This document shows, piece after piece, positions 1 through 6,351 of a stretch of 12,495 nt of DNA (within the stretch, counting starts at the first letter, position 1; every line of letters starts with the position of its first letter). Source of the stretch: Sphingomonas paucimobilis (GTDB taxonomy: Bacteria; Pseudomonadota; Alphaproteobacteria; Sphingomonadales; Sphingomonadaceae); assembly GCA_945860425.1 (NCBI GenBank), contig CAMAQU010000029.1, positions 1 through 12,495 of the forward strand, given 5' to 3'. The position numbers and the translations under genes are program-made. The notes below the pieces were generated by a model that saw only the letters and a list, made by a program, of their open reading frames with translations, was not told the origin of the DNA and searched no databases.

Positions 1-573
1 GATGGAGAAGACGGCCATTTCATGGGCGCGACCGAGGCCTATGACGCGATCATCCTTGATCTGGGCCTTCCAGAAGTGGACGGCCTGACGGTTCTGGATC
101 GGTGGCGCAAGGAAGGCCGGGTGACCCCGGTGCTGGTGCTGACCGCACGCGACAGCTGGTCAGATAAGGTTGCCGGGTTGGATGCTGGGGCCGATGATTA
201 TCTCGCCAAGCCATTTCAGACGCAGGAGCTAATTGCCCGGCTTCGGGCGCTTATCCGGCGGGCGTCCGGGAATGCCTCATCGGAACTAGTTGCAGGTTCG
301 GTCCGGCTGGACACCCGGTCAGGTCGCGTGACTTTGGCGGGAGAGCCCGTCAAAATGACCGCGCAGGAATATAAGCTTCTGAGCTATCTCTTGCATCATA
401 AGGGCAAGGTGGTGAGCCGTACCGAGCTCATCGAACATATTTATGACCAGGATTTTGACCGGGATTCCAACACGATCGAAGTGTTCGTCACCCGCATCCG
501 CAAAAAACTGGGGCAAGATGTGATCACGACAATCCGGGGCCTTGGCTATAGCCTGGAAGATCCGGCTGCCTGA
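1..573 (+). CDS. PhoP/FeuP-like OmpR-family response regulator (5' end missing)
   Basis: DNA-binding response regulator, probably the partner of the kinase that starts one base after its stop. The reading frame is open to base 1, so the N-terminal part of the receiver, including its acidic pocket, is off the window; the ATG at 22 is internal. In visible codons, D20 in ILDLGLP is the phosphoacceptor, T48 in LTARD and K70 in LAKPF complete the receiver active site, and codons about 95-188 form an OmpR/PhoB winged helix ending in TIRGLGYSLE. The motif DGEDGHF before the phosphorylated Asp and the block DQDFDRDSNTIEVF resemble, from memory, rhizobial FeuP, a PhoP relative linked there to iron uptake and cyclic glucan export. 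The target genes here are unknown. Family assignment is firm; equivalence to FeuP is inferred. Confidence 0.95.
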   Translation, partial: DGEDGHFMGATEAYDAIILDLGLPEVDGLTVLDRWRKEGRVTPVLVLTARDSWSDKVAGLDAGADDYLAKPFQTQELIARLRALIRRASGNASSELVAGSVRLDTRSGRVTLAGEPVKMTAQEYKLLSYLLHHKGKVVSRTELIEHIYDQDFDRDSNTIEVFVTRIRKKLGQDVITTIRGLGYSLEDPAA

Positions 574-574
574 T

Positions 575-1933
575 ATGAGCGGGCCCGCGACGCGGCAGCC
601 GGGCGGTTCGCTTGGCCAGCGCATGATCTTGATTGCCACTGCGTGGATTGCGATCCTGCTGCTCGGCGGCGGGCTTGCTCTTGATCGCGTTTTGACGCGC
701 ACAGTTACAAGCAACTTTGACGCCGGCCTTGAATATATGATGACGCAAATGATCGCGTCGGCAGAAATCGGTCCAGATGGCGAAGTGCGCCTCAACCGTC
801 CGCTGGGGGATCAGCGGTTTCTTGAGCCCTATTCCGGCATGTACTGGCAGGTCAGCGGGGCGGCCTATGATCCTTTTCGGTCGCGCTCGTTGTGGGATCA
901 GGTGTTGCGGATCAACCCATCCCATGGCGATGATAAGCCTCATTTTTACGACAGCAGCGAATTCCCCAAGGAACAGTTGCGGATTGTGGAGCGGGATATT
1001 TATCTCCCCACATCCAAAACCCGCTGGCGTTTTCAAGTAGCCCAAGCGCGCGCCTCGCTGGATGCGCAGATAGAGACGTTGCGCGGCACCATTTTCAAAA
1101 GCTTCGCCGCTCTTGCCCTTGGCTTGATTGCCATGGTCGCTTTGCAGACGCTCTACGGTCTCTGGCCGCTGCGACGACTGCAAGTGGCTATTGCGGAAAT
1201 GGGTGCGGGTCGCGCCCGTCGCATCGAAGCGCTGACGCTTCCCCGCGAAGTCGAGCCTTTGGTGGTTGAGTTGAACGGCTTGCTAGAACATGATGAGAAG
1301 CAGGCGGAAGAAGCGCGCGAACATGCCGGAAATCTAGCCCATGCGCTGAAAACGCCGCTGACGGTCATCATGAATGCGGCCACTGCTGCCGCCCCTGATT
1401 TGAATGAGACGGGGATCCGAGAGGCGGCGACGATGCGCCGTCAGGTGGATCACCATTTGGCCCGCGCACGGGCCATTGGTCGGCGGGGTCATGCACATAG
1501 CCGGGCGGATATCTGGCCAGTGCTTCAGTCGGTGGAGCGGGCCGTGGCGCGGCTTTATCCAGACGTTCGGATCGACATTGCCGGGGACAAAAACCTTGCC
1601 GCACGGATTGAGCGGCAGGATTTGGAAGAGATGCTGGGCAACCTCCTTGAAAATGCTGCGAAATATGGCGGCGGCAGCGTGTTTGTAACGGTGCAAAAGG
1701 CCGGGGATGCGGCCGAGCTGCTGATAGAGGATGACGGCGCAGGCATTACAGCCCAAGACCGTGACCGCCTGTTCAATCGCGGCGTCCGGCTCGATAGTTC
1801 AAAGCCAGGGACCGGCCTTGGCCTTGCCATCGTGCGCGACGTGGTAGAGTTGTATAATGGCACAATTTCGCTGGAGCAAAGCGAGGATATGGGCGGCTTG
1901 CTGGCCCGGCTCAGGCTCCCACTTGCTGCCTGA
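575..1933 (+). CDS. PhoQ/FeuQ-like sensor histidine kinase
   Basis: Inner-membrane sensor kinase of 452 residues, expected to phosphorylate the regulator just upstream. A first membrane segment spans about residues 16-36, a periplasmic sensor region about 40-172, and a second membrane segment about 174-196, followed by a HAMP-like linker. The dimerisation helix carries H256 in NLAHALKTPL, the form of H-box typical of PhoQ-class kinases. The ATPase domain has the N-box with N356 and N360, the G1 box D386-D-G-A-G, and G2 as GTGLGL at 412-417. I chose the ATG at 575 because it lies one base after the regulator stop, giving a tight operon. A TTG at 542 would add 11 residues and overlap the regulator. 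GGAAG at 555-559 is a rather distant possible ribosome site. The sensor signal is unknown; in the PhoQ family divalent cations, acid or peptides are sensed. Confidence 0.93.
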   Translation: MSGPATRQPGGSLGQRMILIATAWIAILLLGGGLALDRVLTRTVTSNFDAGLEYMMTQMIASAEIGPDGEVRLNRPLGDQRFLEPYSGMYWQVSGAAYDPFRSRSLWDQVLRINPSHGDDKPHFYDSSEFPKEQLRIVERDIYLPTSKTRWRFQVAQARASLDAQIETLRGTIFKSFAALALGLIAMVALQTLYGLWPLRRLQVAIAEMGAGRARRIEALTLPREVEPLVVELNGLLEHDEKQAEEAREHAGNLAHALKTPLTVIMNAATAAAPDLNETGIREAATMRRQVDHHLARARAIGRRGHAHSRADIWPVLQSVERAVARLYPDVRIDIAGDKNLAARIERQDLEEMLGNLLENAAKYGGGSVFVTVQKAGDAAELLIEDDGAGITAQDRDRLFNRGVRLDSSKPGTGLGLAIVRDVVELYNGTISLEQSEDMGGLLARLRLPLAA

Positions 1934-1948
1934 TGGGTGTCGCGCGGT

Positions 1949-2389
1949 TTAATCCGTAGCAATAACCCCGCGCAAACTGAAATGGGTGACCAGCCGATGA
2001 ACGCCCGGCAATGCGGCCAGAACTTCACGGTGCACGCGTTCAAAACTGTCCGTCTCGGGCACTTCGGCCTTGAGCAGATAATCATATTCCCCACTCATCA
2101 GATGGGCTTCGGCGACAAGTGGTTCGGTGCGGATGGCAGACTCAAATGATTCCATTGTCTCGCGGCGCTGATCGACCAAGGTGACAGACACGAACACAGT
2201 GGAGGGATTGCCGCGCGCACGGCGGGAGAGGCGGGCGGCATAGCCCGTGATCAAGCCTGCATCCTCGAGCTGCTTCACGCGGCGGTGCGCCGCAGACGGG
2301 GAAAGCCCAACCTGCCCTCCCAGCCGTTCACTGGTCAGTGTGGAATCCAGCGACAGCGCGGATAAAATTTTTGCGTCAAGTGCATCCAT
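1949..2389 (-). CDS. Lrp/AsnC-family transcriptional regulator, probably controlling ald
   Basis: Amino-acid-responsive regulator of 146 residues, a normal length for the family. It starts MDALDAKILSAL, the characteristic Lrp opening. A winged helix-turn-helix covers about residues 3-50 (recognition helix around SPSAAHRRVKQLEDAG), and the ligand-binding RAM domain covers about 64-140, with the turn GEYDYLL at 100-106. The open frame extends upstream to an ATG at 2446 and a TTG at 2482, but the homology-like start is the ATG at 2389. No strong ribosome site precedes any of these. The gene is divergent from alanine dehydrogenase, the arrangement known for AldR-type Lrp proteins that control ald in response to alanine, and a dyad in the shared spacer is a good operator candidate. 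Its 3' end faces the FeuQ-like kinase with a 15-bp gap. The family is certain; alanine as effector is inferred from context. Confidence 0.93.
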   Translation of the reverse strand: MDALDAKILSALSLDSTLTSERLGGQVGLSPSAAHRRVKQLEDAGLITGYAARLSRRARGNPSTVFVSVTLVDQRRETMESFESAIRTEPLVAEAHLMSGEYDYLLKAEVPETDSFERVHREVLAALPGVHRLVTHFSLRGVIATD

Positions 2390-2524
2390 ATGATCAATAA
2401 TCTCAATATATGAATAAAATTTAGGATTAATTCCTAATTTCGACATCTGAATAGGGGGTCTTTGCAAACACTTCCAGCGCAATTTGCCCTATAAAATGGT
2501 CAAAGTTTAGCTGTGGAGAGTGTC
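2390..2524. promoter_or_regulatory. Divergent control region between the Lrp-type regulator and ald
   Basis: This 135-bp spacer is clearly more AT-rich than its surroundings at the regulator end. For ald, a TATAAA box lies at 2490-2495, about 30 bp before the start codon, but I see no good -35 element at the usual distance, as expected of an activator-dependent promoter. For the Lrp-type gene, AATATA at 2405-2410 reads TATATT on the minus strand and could be its -10 box; the dyad at 2418-2440 would then cover its -35 region. These promoter calls rest on short motifs and are weak individually. Confidence 0.4.
2418..2440. promoter_or_regulatory. Lrp-type operator candidate (dyad AA-n-TTAGGA-N5-TCCTAA-n-TT)
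   Basis: Perfect 6-bp arms TTAGGA (2421-2426) and TCCTAA (2432-2437) flank a 5-bp AT spacer, and two further flanking base pairs match after one mismatch. The core 15-mer begins TAG and ends CTA, as in the Lrp consensus YAGHAWATTWTDCTR, though several internal positions differ. The centre lies about 40 bp upstream of the Lrp-type start codon and about 96 bp upstream of the ald start. It could therefore repress the regulator and activate ald. The dyad is seen directly; its function is inferred. Confidence 0.5.
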
Positions 2525-3622
2525 ATGAAAATTGGGGTGCCAAAGGAAATCAAGGTTCATGAATATCGCGTTGGTCTGACGCCGCCGTCTGTGGCGGAGC
2601 TGGTCGCCGCTGGGCATGAGGTGTTTGTGGAAACGGGTGCTGGCGCTGGCATTGATTTCGACGATGCGGCCTATGCCGCCGTTGGCGCGCAGATTTTGGG
2701 CACGGCTGCAGAGGTGTTCAAAGCTGCCGATATGATCGTGAAGGTGAAGGAGCCACAAGCCCGCGAGATCGCCCTGCTCGAGGCGCGCCACACCCTGTTC
2801 ACCTATCTGCATCTGGCCGCCGATAAGGATCAGGCCCTTGGCCTGATGAAATCAGGGGCAACGTGCATCGCTTATGAAACGGTCACAGCACCCAACCGTT
2901 CGCTTCCCCTCCTAAAGCCCATGTCCGAAGTCGCAGGCCGCATGGCGGTTCAGGTGGGCGCGCATTATTTGGAGAAAGAACAGGGCGGCCGCGGCATTTT
3001 GCTGGGCGGCGTTCCCGGTGTCGCGCCGGCCAAGGTCGCCATTTTGGGCGGCGGCGTATCTGGGCTGAATGCCGCGCAAATGGCCGTTGGCTTGCGAGCC
3101 GACGTGACCATTTACGATATCAGCAATGATCGTCTGGCTGAACTCGACACCCATTTCGGCAATTCGATCAAGACGGCCTATGCGTCCAAGGCGGCCATTG
3201 CTGCGGCTGTTGCCAATGCCCATCTCGTCATCGGTGCAGTCCTTGTGCCGGGGGCCGCTGCGCCAAAGCTGGTGACGCGCGATATGCTCAAGACCATGAA
3301 GCGCGGGTCGGTTCTGGTCGACATTGCGATTGATCAGGGCGGCTGCTTTGAGACGAGCCATGCGACAACCCATGCCGACCCTGTCTTCGTGGAAGAAGGC
3401 GTCATTCATTATTGCGTCGCCAATATGCCGGGCGCTGTCGCACGCACATCTGCCTTTGCGCTCAACAATGCGACCCTGCCGTTCGCGCTGCGCATTGCCA
3501 ATTTGGGGGCAGAACGCGCTATGGCCTTGGATCCGCATCTGGCCGCCGGGCTCAATGTCGCAGGTGGCGCCATCCGCCACCGCGCTGTGGCAGAGGCGCT
3601 GGATCTGCCGTTCGAGGCCTAG
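2525..3622 (+). CDS. ald: Alanine dehydrogenase
   Basis: NAD-dependent oxidative deamination of L-alanine to pyruvate and ammonium (reversible), in the cytoplasm. The 365-residue length fits the family (about 370). Residues known from the Mycobacterium enzyme fall at the same positions: R15 and K75 (pyruvate binding), H96 in YLHLAAD, and D270 in DIAIDQGG. The Rossmann loop GGGVSGLNAA spans 176-185, with D198 at the end of the second strand binding the NAD ribose. VANMPGAV at 298-305 is the characteristic C-terminal block. The ATG at 2525 is preceded by GGAGAG at 2515-2520, a good ribosome site that rules out the GTG at 2513. It is divergent from an Lrp-type regulator and upstream of an omega-aminotransferase whose alanine product it could recycle. 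An intrinsic-terminator-like hairpin about 100 bp downstream suggests ald is mainly transcribed alone. Confidence 0.97.
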   Translation: MKIGVPKEIKVHEYRVGLTPPSVAELVAAGHEVFVETGAGAGIDFDDAAYAAVGAQILGTAAEVFKAADMIVKVKEPQAREIALLEARHTLFTYLHLAADKDQALGLMKSGATCIAYETVTAPNRSLPLLKPMSEVAGRMAVQVGAHYLEKEQGGRGILLGGVPGVAPAKVAILGGGVSGLNAAQMAVGLRADVTIYDISNDRLAELDTHFGNSIKTAYASKAAIAAAVANAHLVIGAVLVPGAAAPKLVTRDMLKTMKRGSVLVDIAIDQGGCFETSHATTHADPVFVEEGVIHYCVANMPGAVARTSAFALNNATLPFALRIANLGAERAMALDPHLAAGLNVAGGAIRHRAVAEALDLPFEA

Positions 3623-3667
3623 ATCTCTTCCATTTTCCCGGCGGCTTGTTTCTGCTAAACAGGGGGA

Positions 3668-3718
3668 ATGAACGAGCGCGTTGATCGATATCTGGCCCGG
3701 ATCGGCTTTTCGCCGTGA
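3668..3718 (+). pseudogene. 16-codon ORF resembling the N-terminus of an arylamine N-acetyltransferase (possible relic)
   Basis: A short frame starts with ATG at 3668, preceded by AGGGGGA, and reads MNERVDRYLARIGFSP before a TGA at 3716-3718. The pattern YLARIG near the start is, from memory, how arylamine N-acetyltransferases begin, followed in full-length enzymes by roughly 250 further residues. None of the three frames after the stop resembles the rest of that family. It may be the surviving 5' end of a deleted gene, a small unannotated peptide, or chance. The peptide is seen directly; the family link is a recollection and cannot be verified here. Confidence 0.25.
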
Positions 3719-3721
3719 GGC

Positions 3722-3757
3722 ATGGCGTGGCCCAGGCCGCGCCATTTGCCTTTCGCA
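3722..3757 (+). terminator. Probable intrinsic terminator downstream of ald
   Basis: The arms ATGGCGTGGC (3722-3731) and GCCGCGCCAT (3736-3745) pair over 10 bp with one G-U, closing on a 4-base loop, and continue into TTTGCCTTTC. The stem is strong and GC-rich, but the T-run is interrupted, so termination may be partial. It lies 100 bp after the ald stop and 63 bp before the aminotransferase start. Confidence 0.5.
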
Positions 3758-3777
3758 TTGCCCGTCTTCGTCGCCCG

Positions 3778-3790
3778 TAATGGGCCATTA
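3778..3790. promoter_or_regulatory. Palindrome TAATGG-G-CCATTA upstream of the aminotransferase
   Basis: A perfect 6-bp inverted repeat about one central base ends 17 bp before the aminotransferase ATG and just upstream of its ribosome site (AGGA at 3797-3800). It could be an operator or a small leader hairpin. No convincing -35/-10 pair is visible between the preceding terminator and this site. A 13-bp palindrome can occur by chance, so support is modest. Confidence 0.25.
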
Positions 3791-3807
3791 TCGCACAGGA
3801 TCCGCCC

Positions 3808-5181
3808 ATGCCCCGCAATTATGATATCGCTGAACTCAAGCGCCTTGATGTCGCACACCATCTCCCTGCCCAGCAGGATTATAAGCTGATTGAGTCGATG
3901 GGCGGCAGCCGCATCGTGACCCATGCCGAAGGCTGTTATATTTTTGATGGCGATGGCAACCGCATATTGGATGGCATGGCAGGCCTGTGGTGCGTCAATG
4001 TTGGCTATGGCCGTGACGAACTGGCAGATGTGGCCGCAGAGCAGATGCGCGAACTGCCATTTTACAATACCTTCTTTAAAACCGTTACACCGCCAACGGT
4101 GTTGCTGGCCGAAAAAATCGCCAAGCTGACGGGCTATCGCCTGCCCCATATTTTCTTCAACGCCTCCGGCTCAGAAGCGAATGACACGGTGTTCCGCATG
4201 GTGCGCCATTATTGGAAGCTGAAGGGACAGCCAAAGCGTACGGTCTTCATCTCGCGCTGGAATGCCTATCATGGCTCAACCGTGGCCGGTGTGTCGCTTG
4301 GCGGGATGACGTCGATGCATGAACAGGGCAATTTGCCCGTTCCCGGCGTTGAACATGTCCGCCAGCCTTATTGGTTCAACGAAGGCCGGGATATGTCGCC
4401 AGAGGCGTTTGGCCTTGTCTGTGCCAAAGCGATTGAGGACAAGATCCTCGAAGTTGGCCCAGAAAATGTTGCAGCGTTCATCGGCGAGCCGCTTCAGGGC
4501 GCGGGCGGTGTCATCATTCCGCCTTCCAGTTATTGGCCCGAGGTAGAGCGCATCTGCCGCAAATATGGCATCCTTCTTGTGTGTGATGAGGTTATTTGCG
4601 GCTTTGGGCGCACGGGCAATTGGTGGGGCCATGAAACAATGGGCGTCTCGCCCGATATCATCGCCATGGCAAAGGGCCTGTCCTCTGGATATATGCCCAT
4701 TTCTGCGACCGCCGTGTCGAAAGAAATTGTCGATGTGCTGAAAACTGGCGGCGATTTCGTTCACGGATTCACCTATTCCGGCCACCCAGTGGCTGCTGCC
4801 GTCGCGCTGCGGAATATTGAGATTATGGAGCGGGAGCATTTGATTGAGCGCACCCGTAACGAGACGGGGCCTTATCTGGCCAAGGCATTGGCGACGCTCA
4901 ATGATCATCCCTTGGTTGGGGAAACGCGCTCGGTTGGCCTGATTGGTGCTGTGGAAATTGTCGCGGATAAGGTCAGCGGCGCGCGCTTTGGTGGGGCTGA
5001 AGGAACAGCAGGGCCAATGGTGCGTGATTTGTGCATTGAAAACGGCCTTATGGTGCGCGGCATTCGCGATACGATTGTTATGTGCCCGCCGCTCATCATC
5101 ACAACTGAACAGATTGACGCGATGATTTCGATCATTCGCCACGCGCTTGATTTAGCCGCTCCAAAATTGACGACTGCTTAA
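3808..5181 (+). CDS. Class III (omega) aminotransferase, putrescine/amine-pyruvate type
   Basis: PLP-dependent transaminase of 457 residues, close in length and sequence pattern to the (S)-selective amine:pyruvate transaminase of Chromobacterium violaceum and to SpuC-type putrescine-pyruvate aminotransferases. Landmarks are LDGMAGLWCVNVGYGR at 54-69 (W61 lining the active site), LPFYNTFFKT at 83-92, SGSEAND at 120-126, Y154-H-G stacking on PLP, D260-E-V-I-C-G-F-G-R binding the pyridine nitrogen, K289 in MAKGLSSGY as the Schiff-base lysine, T322 in HGFTYSGHP, and R417, equivalent to the flexible arginine that accepts the substrate carboxylate. The start at 3808 has AGGA seven bases upstream. 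With ald nearby, it probably passes amino groups from an amine or omega-amino acid to pyruvate, giving alanine. The real amine donor cannot be told from sequence: putrescine, beta-alanine and other amines are possible. Confidence 0.93.
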   Translation: MPRNYDIAELKRLDVAHHLPAQQDYKLIESMGGSRIVTHAEGCYIFDGDGNRILDGMAGLWCVNVGYGRDELADVAAEQMRELPFYNTFFKTVTPPTVLLAEKIAKLTGYRLPHIFFNASGSEANDTVFRMVRHYWKLKGQPKRTVFISRWNAYHGSTVAGVSLGGMTSMHEQGNLPVPGVEHVRQPYWFNEGRDMSPEAFGLVCAKAIEDKILEVGPENVAAFIGEPLQGAGGVIIPPSSYWPEVERICRKYGILLVCDEVICGFGRTGNWWGHETMGVSPDIIAMAKGLSSGYMPISATAVSKEIVDVLKTGGDFVHGFTYSGHPVAAAVALRNIEIMEREHLIERTRNETGPYLAKALATLNDHPLVGETRSVGLIGAVEIVADKVSGARFGGAEGTAGPMVRDLCIENGLMVRGIRDTIVMCPPLIITTEQIDAMISIIRHALDLAAPKLTTA

Positions 5182-5197
5182 CCAACGTTGCGATAAC

Positions 5198-5220
5198 AAC
5201 CGGGGATGGTGTCCCCGGTT
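5198..5220 (+). promoter_or_regulatory. Perfect 9-bp hairpin covering the wecB start codon
   Basis: The arms AACCGGGGA (5198-5206) and TCCCCGGTT (5212-5220) are exactly complementary around the 5-base loop TGGTG. The A of the wecB ATG is the last base of the left arm, and the TG of the codon is in the loop. There is no T-run after the stem, so it is not a standard terminator. It lies 17 bp after the aminotransferase stop. It may protect the 3' end of that transcript, limit translation of wecB, or both. The structure is seen directly; the role is inferred. Confidence 0.55.
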
Positions 5221-6351
5221 CTGCGCAAACAGTATATCTTGATCGTCTTTGGCACCCGGCCAGAGGCGATCAAGATGGTTCCCGTTGTTCAGGCGCTAAA
5301 GGCGCAGCCGGGCATCCGCGCAACGCTGTGCGTGACGGCACAACACCGCAAAATGCTGGATCAGGTGTTGAGCATTGCAGGTTTGACGCCCGACATTGAT
5401 CTGGATCTGATGCTCCCCAACCAGTCGCTGGGGGATCTATTGGCGCGTATGGTGACGGCGGTCGGCATGGTGCTGGATCGGGAACGGCCAGACCGGGTGC
5501 TTGTGCATGGCGATACCATGACGGCATTTGCAACGGCACTGAGCGCCTATTATAGGCGCAGCCCCATCGCTCATGTCGAAGCAGGCTTGCGCACAGGGGA
5601 TGCCGATAATCCTTGGCCGGAAGAAGCCAATCGCCGCGCTATCGCGGCCATGGCCGATCTGCATTTTGCACCCACTGACTTGGCGGCGCGGGCATTGATG
5701 CAGGAAGGGGTGGATGTGGCCTCTATCCATGTCACGGGCAATACAGTGGTGGACGCGCTGCAGGCCACACGTGCCGCGCTGACTGCCGATGCTCAGCTTG
5801 CATCAGACCTTGAGGCTCTGGCTGGACGTTTTGCGGGCAAGCATGTTGTTTTGGCGACGGCGCACCGTCGGGAAAATTTTGGTATGGCGATGCACAGAAT
5901 TGGGGCGGCCCTCGCACGTCTGGCGCATCGGACTGATCTGGTGTTGGTCTGTCCGCTTCATGCGAATCCCAATGTGCGGCCGGTGCTGGCTGCGCATCTT
6001 GCCGGGCGCGCCAATGCGATCATTCTTGACCCGCTGGATTATCCAAGTTTTGTGAGTCTGCTTTCAATGAGCACGCTGATCCTGACGGACAGTGGCGGAA
6101 TTCAAGAAGAGGCCCCCGCCTTTGGTAAGCCTGTTTTGGTGCTGCGTCACACAACCGAGCGTCCAGAAGGGCTGGAGGCCGGGACAGCCAAGTTGGTCGG
6201 GACGGACACGGACCGCATAGTGGCCGAAGCCTCTGCCCTTCTCGATGATCCAGCCCGGTACAGTGCGATGGCCCGTGCGCATAATCCTTTTGGCGATGGT
6301 CGGGCGGCGGAGCGCATTGCAGCTATCCTTGCTGCTGAGGCTAAGTTTTAG
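5206..6351 (+). CDS. wecB: UDP-N-acetylglucosamine 2-epimerase (non-hydrolysing)
   Basis: Interconverts UDP-GlcNAc and UDP-ManNAc in the cytoplasm, supplying ManNAc or ManNAcA for surface polysaccharides. It has 381 residues, a normal length. Motifs in order are FGTRPEAIKM at 15-24, VHGDT at 100-104 with D103, HVEAGLRTGD at 123-132 with E125, WPEEANRR at 137-144, TAHRREN at 218-224, PLHANPNVR at 250-258, and LTDSGGIQEEAP at 293-304, which matches the UDP-binding and catalytic set of E. coli WecB. The ATG at 5206 is the only practical start: an in-frame stop lies at 5194, and the first beta strand begins at residue 10. No ribosome site of standard form precedes it, and the start is buried in a hairpin. 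No UDP-ManNAc dehydrogenase (wecC) or glycosyltransferase is adjacent, so the end product is unknown. Its 3' end overlaps the opposing kinase gene by 11 bp. Confidence 0.95.
   Translation: MVSPVLRKQYILIVFGTRPEAIKMVPVVQALKAQPGIRATLCVTAQHRKMLDQVLSIAGLTPDIDLDLMLPNQSLGDLLARMVTAVGMVLDRERPDRVLVHGDTMTAFATALSAYYRRSPIAHVEAGLRTGDADNPWPEEANRRAIAAMADLHFAPTDLAARALMQEGVDVASIHVTGNTVVDALQATRAALTADAQLASDLEALAGRFAGKHVVLATAHRRENFGMAMHRIGAALARLAHRTDLVLVCPLHANPNVRPVLAAHLAGRANAIILDPLDYPSFVSLLSMSTLILTDSGGIQEEAPAFGKPVLVLRHTTERPEGLEAGTAKLVGTDTDRIVAEASALLDDPARYSAMARAHNPFGDGRAAERIAAILAAEAKF

Noticed and set aside
22..24. ATG as the start of the response regulator
   Set aside because: It lies just before the phosphorylated Asp; a receiver starting here would lack its acidic pocket, and the upstream codons match the family.
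2912..3745. Long open frame on the minus strand across ald
   Set aside because: It lies wholly opposite a well-supported gene and its translation shows no recognisable domain; it arises from the codon bias of ald. The same applies to the open frames at 4276-5142 minus, 524-1183 minus and 9063-9737 plus.
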